From NCBI GenBank assembly GCA_965249965.1, contig OZ252262.1:1302001-1366000 (forward strand): a stretch of 64,000 nt of DNA, in the 5' to 3' direction. The notes under the pieces are model-generated. The model had not been told where the DNA came from. It ran no database searches and saw only the letters and a list, made by a program, of their open reading frames with translations. The stretch comes from HXMU1420-13 sp965249965. GTDB lineage: Bacteria; Bacteroidota; Rhodothermia; Balneolales; Balneolaceae. Of this stretch, positions 60,918-64,000 are shown in pieces (the first letter of the stretch is position 1; every line of letters starts with the position of its first letter). The translations under genes and the position numbers were made by a program.

Positions 60918-62675
60918 ATGAACACTCTCTTTATCAGTTTATTTGGCTGCCTTCAAAAAAGGCAGCCTTTCTTTTTTGTACTCAGTCTAGTCCTATTAAT
61001 TGGTTGTACTTCAGAGAAAGAGGAGTATCACCGTGATTACGAAATTCTATTTTCTGTAAATGGTATAGAACGAACTGTTTTCGATTTTGAAACTGATTAT
61101 GTAGAATATTTGATAAAAACGGGTAGAAATGACACTAAAAATGAGCGCTACAAATATCTAAATGAGATCATTGACAAGCTACTTCTAGCACAAGCAGGAA
61201 CTGAAGCCGGTTTATTAGATCACCCTACTTATTTAGGGGCTGTTTATTACCAAGAACGAAAATCGATGTTAGATTTTTATTTCATCGATGAGATGGGGGA
61301 ATTACTTGATCCATTAACAGATGAAGAATTAAGATTGGCGTTCGCTAAACGTCAAAGAAAAGTCTATGTGAGACATTTGTATAGCCAGGATCCTTCCGAT
61401 TTAGAAATTCCATATCAAAGATTACTTGATGGCGAAAATTTTATTGATGTTGCCAATGACTTCTATCAAACTGAAGTTTACGATTCCTTAGCTGGTTTTA
61501 TTGGTCCTATAAGTTACTTTGGCGTTGATGACGCATTTGCTGATGCTGCGTATTCTACTAACCTAAATGAGTTTACAGAACCTATTCGCTCGCAACTTGG
61601 ATATCATATTATATATGTGGAATACATTGAGTTTCCGGCAATGATAACTGAAGATGAATATCAGTATCGAAAAGAAGGGGTTCGTAGTCAATTACGATTA
61701 AGAAATCAGCAATTAGTTTCTAACGATTATGTTCAGACTCTCATGGAAGGGCTTAATGTAAATGCTAATGGTGAAAATATAAGCGAGTTAATGAATGTCA
61801 TTGCTAACCTTGACGGTGATGCCATTATTAGTACAGAAGCAAATCAGGAGGATATGGCAGTTGCCAACTGGACAGACGAAAGAATAGAGCAACTTAAAGC
61901 TGCATATGACCCAGAAGCTATTTTAGCGTCTTTTGATGATAATGGTGTGCAAAAAGTATTTACTTTTGCAGATTATTTAAATTGGTTGCCTTATCTGTCA
62001 TTTCAAGAGTCTAAAGTAAGAACAGGAGCATCAGTTGGTCGGGCATTGAGGAATGAAGTAATATATCAATTTGCTGCTCAAGAGAATTATTCTGAAGATG
62101 ATCGCGTAATTCAAGATGTAAAGAAGAGAGGGTATGATATCCTTGCTGAATTACATCAATATAATTTATTTAAAAAAGCGATTGCTGACACAACAAAAAT
62201 AGAAGTTCCAAATAGTTATCGCGATCGATTGATAAGAAATCGATATGTATTATTGAAGGCAGATTATTGGAAAATTGCAGCGAATGATCTCGAAGAAGCT
62301 GAGAATATTAAGAAAAAAATAGAAGAAGGAACGTTACCTATTAGCTACGATTCATACCAAGAATTTCAGTTTTCAACAGTTGAACCATCGAATAGTGATT
62401 TTAGGGTGATCAGACAAGCATTAGAAAACAGACCATTAATTGGCTATTCAGCTGAAAATGGTTGGTTTGTTCTTAATCTAAATAGAAGAGAAATTACAGA
62501 AGTCTCAAACTCGACTGAATCTGCCGATATTGAAATGCGCTATAAAGTTTTTAGCACTATAAATAGCGAGATAGAACAATTGCGACAACAAGCTGATATA
62601 CAAATTAATACGGAATTATTTGATGAGATCTACGAAGTTTGGCGAACAAAAAATGAGGTTTTATCCGAGAATTAG
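60918..62675 (+). CDS. PpiC-type peptidyl-prolyl isomerase-like lipoprotein
   Basis: 585 aa. The signal sequence has a good lipobox, 'LLIGC' with Cys at about residue 30, so the mature protein is lipid-anchored in the envelope. The N-terminal part resembles SurA/PrsA chaperone helices. A rotamase (parvulin) domain lies around residues 145-235 with 'RKVYVRHLYSQDP', 'FIDVANDF', 'GFIGPISYFG', 'AAYSTNLNEFTEPIRS' and 'GYHIIYVEY'. The C-terminal half is helical with no recognised domain. It starts on the base after the PorV-like stop. Codons 10-20 contain an intrinsic-terminator hairpin, so expression is probably attenuated. It likely helps fold or export the outer-membrane proteins encoded upstream. 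Confidence 0.8.
   Translation: MNTLFISLFGCLQKRQPFFFVLSLVLLIGCTSEKEEYHRDYEILFSVNGIERTVFDFETDYVEYLIKTGRNDTKNERYKYLNEIIDKLLLAQAGTEAGLLDHPTYLGAVYYQERKSMLDFYFIDEMGELLDPLTDEELRLAFAKRQRKVYVRHLYSQDPSDLEIPYQRLLDGENFIDVANDFYQTEVYDSLAGFIGPISYFGVDDAFADAAYSTNLNEFTEPIRSQLGYHIIYVEYIEFPAMITEDEYQYRKEGVRSQLRLRNQQLVSNDYVQTLMEGLNVNANGENISELMNVIANLDGDAIISTEANQEDMAVANWTDERIEQLKAAYDPEAILASFDDNGVQKVFTFADYLNWLPYLSFQESKVRTGASVGRALRNEVIYQFAAQENYSEDDRVIQDVKKRGYDILAELHQYNLFKKAIADTTKIEVPNSYRDRLIRNRYVLLKADYWKIAANDLEEAENIKKKIEEGTLPISYDSYQEFQFSTVEPSNSDFRVIRQALENRPLIGYSAENGWFVLNLNRREITEVSNSTESADIEMRYKVFSTINSEIEQLRQQADIQINTELFDEIYEVWRTKNEVLSEN
60945..60977 (+). terminator. Intrinsic terminator lying inside the PpiC-like coding sequence
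   Basis: A perfect 9-bp stem GGCTGCCTT (60945-60953) with AAGGCAGCC (60959-60967), 5-base loop CAAAA, and the tract TTTCTTTTTT directly after. It lies 28 bases after the PorV-like stop and within the signal-peptide codons of the next gene. Confidence 0.8.
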
Positions 62676-62691
62676 AAAAGGAGTCACAAGC

Positions 62692-63138
62692 TTATTTAGC
62701 GGCGATTACTTTTATCTCAACAAGTGCATCTAATGGAATTCTGCTCACCTCTACCACAGCTCTTGTTGGTGGATCAGTCGGAAAATATTCGACATAAATC
62801 TTATTAAAGGCAGCGTAATTATTCATATCGCTAATAAACACATTGGCACTAACAACATCTTGTAACGAATAACCGACTGCTGCTAAAACCGCTTCAATAT
62901 TTTTTATGGTCTGCCGGGTTTGAGATTCCAAATCTTCACCTGCGAGCTCTCTTGTCTCAGGAATCAGCCCAATCTGCCCCGAAACATATACGGTGTTCCC
63001 AACTTGAATTCCTTGTGAATACACTCCAATTGCTACAGGTGCAGATTCGGTAGAGATTATTTTCTTCTGTTGTTCGTATTGACCATTTGTACAGCCAAAA
63101 ATAAACAGACAGAAAACTATTATTACAGATTTAAACAC
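62692..63138 (-). CDS. RidA-family protein with a lipoprotein-type signal sequence
   Basis: 148 aa. The YjgF/RidA core is complete: 'GVYSQGIQVGNTVYVSGQIG', 'QTRQTIKNIEAVLAAVGYSLQDVV' (in parts), and the deaminase-site block 'PPTRAVVEVSRIPLDALVEI' with Arg and Glu in the usual places. RidA hydrolyses reactive imines/enamines from PLP enzymes in the cytosol. Here 18 extra N-terminal residues, 'MFKSVIIVFCLFIFGC', look like a signal with a lipobox, so this copy is probably exported. No later Met could give the cytosolic form. It overlaps the upstream aminotransferase by eight bases, a fitting PLP-enzyme partner. Confidence 0.87.
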   Translation of the reverse strand: MFKSVIIVFCLFIFGCTNGQYEQQKKIISTESAPVAIGVYSQGIQVGNTVYVSGQIGLIPETRELAGEDLESQTRQTIKNIEAVLAAVGYSLQDVVSANVFISDMNNYAAFNKIYVEYFPTDPPTRAVVEVSRIPLDALVEIKVIAAK

Positions 63139-64000
63139 TGGCTATTTCCTCCTTGATGGCATCGGTAAATCGGCCAATTTCCTCGATGGTTGTGTACACA
63201 TTTGGCGTAACCCGAACACCTTTAAACTGGGTATGATTAATTGGTGTTACAATGATTCTGTGTTTAGCCCACATTCTTCTGGAAAGTTCGTTTGGTTCGA
63301 TTCCTTTTATCTCAACCGTTGCAATACCACAGGCATATTTAGGATTTCTACTCGTATGGAGGGAAACCCGCTCGTCTTCGATTATCTCATCAATCCAAAG
63401 ATCATTAAGATATTTAAGTCGCGCTTCTTTTCTATGGTCACCGATTCCTTCATGAAAGGTGATTGCCTCACCAATTGCCAAATAGTTTGCTGCCGGATGC
63501 GTGCCAATCTCCTCAAACTTTCGAATATCCTCGTCTTGTGATTCAGCCGCTGCCATCAATGGCCAAAGGTCTTTAATTTTGTTTTTCCTCACATATAGCA
63601 AACCTGTTCCATGTGGTGCAAACAACCATTTATGTAAACTGGAGGTATAATAGTCGCAGTCTAAATCAGCATGCTTAAAACTGAAATGAGCGAAAGCATG
63701 AGCCCCATCAACAACAACAGGAATATCGTACTCTCGTGCCATCTGTACCACTTTCTTTACCGGTAAGATTTGTCCGGTGATATTTATGATGTGGCACATC
63801 AAAATCATTTTCGTTTTTGGAGTGATGTTTTGTCGGAATAATTCTACAATTTCTTCATCATCTTCTGCCGGGATGGGAATACTAAACTGTTTCAAAACGA
63901 TGCCTTCGCGACGTTCACGTTGTTTAAATGTGGTAATCATCCGCCCATAATCTTGGTCGGTTGTAAGCACTTCGTCGCCTTCGTTCAGATCAATCCCCAA
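63131..64000 (-). CDS. Class V PLP-dependent aminotransferase (isopenicillin-N-epimerase-like), N-terminus beyond the window
   Basis: 289 C-terminal residues; the gene runs off the right edge. The fold-type I, class V pattern is clear: 'VDGAHAFAHFSFKHADLDCD' (in part) with the PLP-ring Asp, and the Schiff-base Lys in 'YYTSSLHKWLFAPHGTGLLYV' (in part) near window residue 130. 'KHRIIVTPINHTQFKGVRVTPNVYTT' (in parts) ends the domain. Relatives include cysteine desulfurase-like and epimerase-like enzymes; the substrate is not deducible. Operonic with the RidA gene. Confidence 0.85.
   Translation of the reverse strand: MGIDLNEGDEVLTTDQDYGRMITTFKQRERREGIVLKQFSIPIPAEDDEEIVELFRQNITPKTKMILMCHIINITGQILPVKKVVQMAREYDIPVVVDGAHAFAHFSFKHADLDCDYYTSSLHKWLFAPHGTGLLYVRKNKIKDLWPLMAAAESQDEDIRKFEEIGTHPAANYLAIGEAITFHEGIGDHRKEARLKYLNDLWIDEIIEDERVSLHTSRNPKYACGIATVEIKGIEPNELSRRMWAKHRIIVTPINHTQFKGVRVTPNVYTTIEEIGRFTDAIKEEIASV

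Overview
The window looks like chromosome of a Balneolales-type member of the Bacteroidota/Rhodothermota group. Evidence: three proteins end in the 'NYPNPFNPST...GVYIYRL...KKMMLIK' type IX secretion (Por) tail; there is a PorV/PorQ-family protein, a CarboxypepD_reg-type TonB receptor and a hybrid two-component system; the gene order rplM-rpsI-rpsB-tsf-pyrH-frr is present. The DNA is AT-rich by eye (roughly 40% G+C). There are no rRNA genes, insertion sequences, CRISPR arrays or phage genes.

Layout. (1) 1-6100, minus strand: rplM-rpsI, rpsB-tsf, pyrH, frr and the start of smc. A plus-strand secreted YHYH-domain gene sits between pyrH and frr. (2) 6.3-19.1 kb, plus strand: aconitase, a GAF/kinase-like protein, a 1260-aa hybrid two-component regulator, and two large secreted proteins with Por tails. 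One is a serine beta-lactamase-like/PHB-depolymerase-like esterase fusion. Three 21-bp-spaced repeats lie between the regulator and the esterase. (3) 19.1-22.8 kb, minus strand: a coupled type III polyketide synthase, methyltransferase and FAD monooxygenase operon, followed by a ferredoxin/CDGSH gene that appears split by one extra base in an A7 run. (4) 22.9-31.9 kb: DinB, fatty-acid hydroxylase/sterol desaturase, MATE pump, a 1262-aa NtrY-like kinase, D-2-hydroxyacid dehydrogenase, RsfS, a LytR_C protein and a small secreted protein. (5) 32.1-34.9 kb: queA-ispD-ispF-dedA.

(6) 35.0-48.0 kb is the core expression cluster: tRNA-Thr(UGU)-Tyr-Gly-Thr(GGU)-tuf-tRNA-Trp-secE-nusG-rplKAJL-rpoBC, with a clear promoter at its head and a strong terminator after rpoC. 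Hairpins between tuf and tRNA-Trp and between rplL and rpoB probably set expression ratios. (7) 48.1-64 kb is accessory: an SGNH-hydrolase/TPR membrane protein, then a LacI-type regulator divergent from an apparent surface-nutrient locus. That locus comprises a secreted protein with tandem carbohydrate-binding-like repeats and a Por tail, a TonB-dependent receptor, a 1144-aa acidic surface protein, a PorV/PorQ-family protein and a PpiC-type lipoprotein. On the opposite strand follow a lipoprotein RidA and a partial class V aminotransferase.

Most likely under-described systems: the LacI/TonB/PorV surface locus, which has no recognisable SusD; the hybrid regulator with its 21-bp repeats and Por-tail hydrolase; and the type III PKS operon with its iron-sulfur partner. 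All functions are read from motifs and context; no database search was run.
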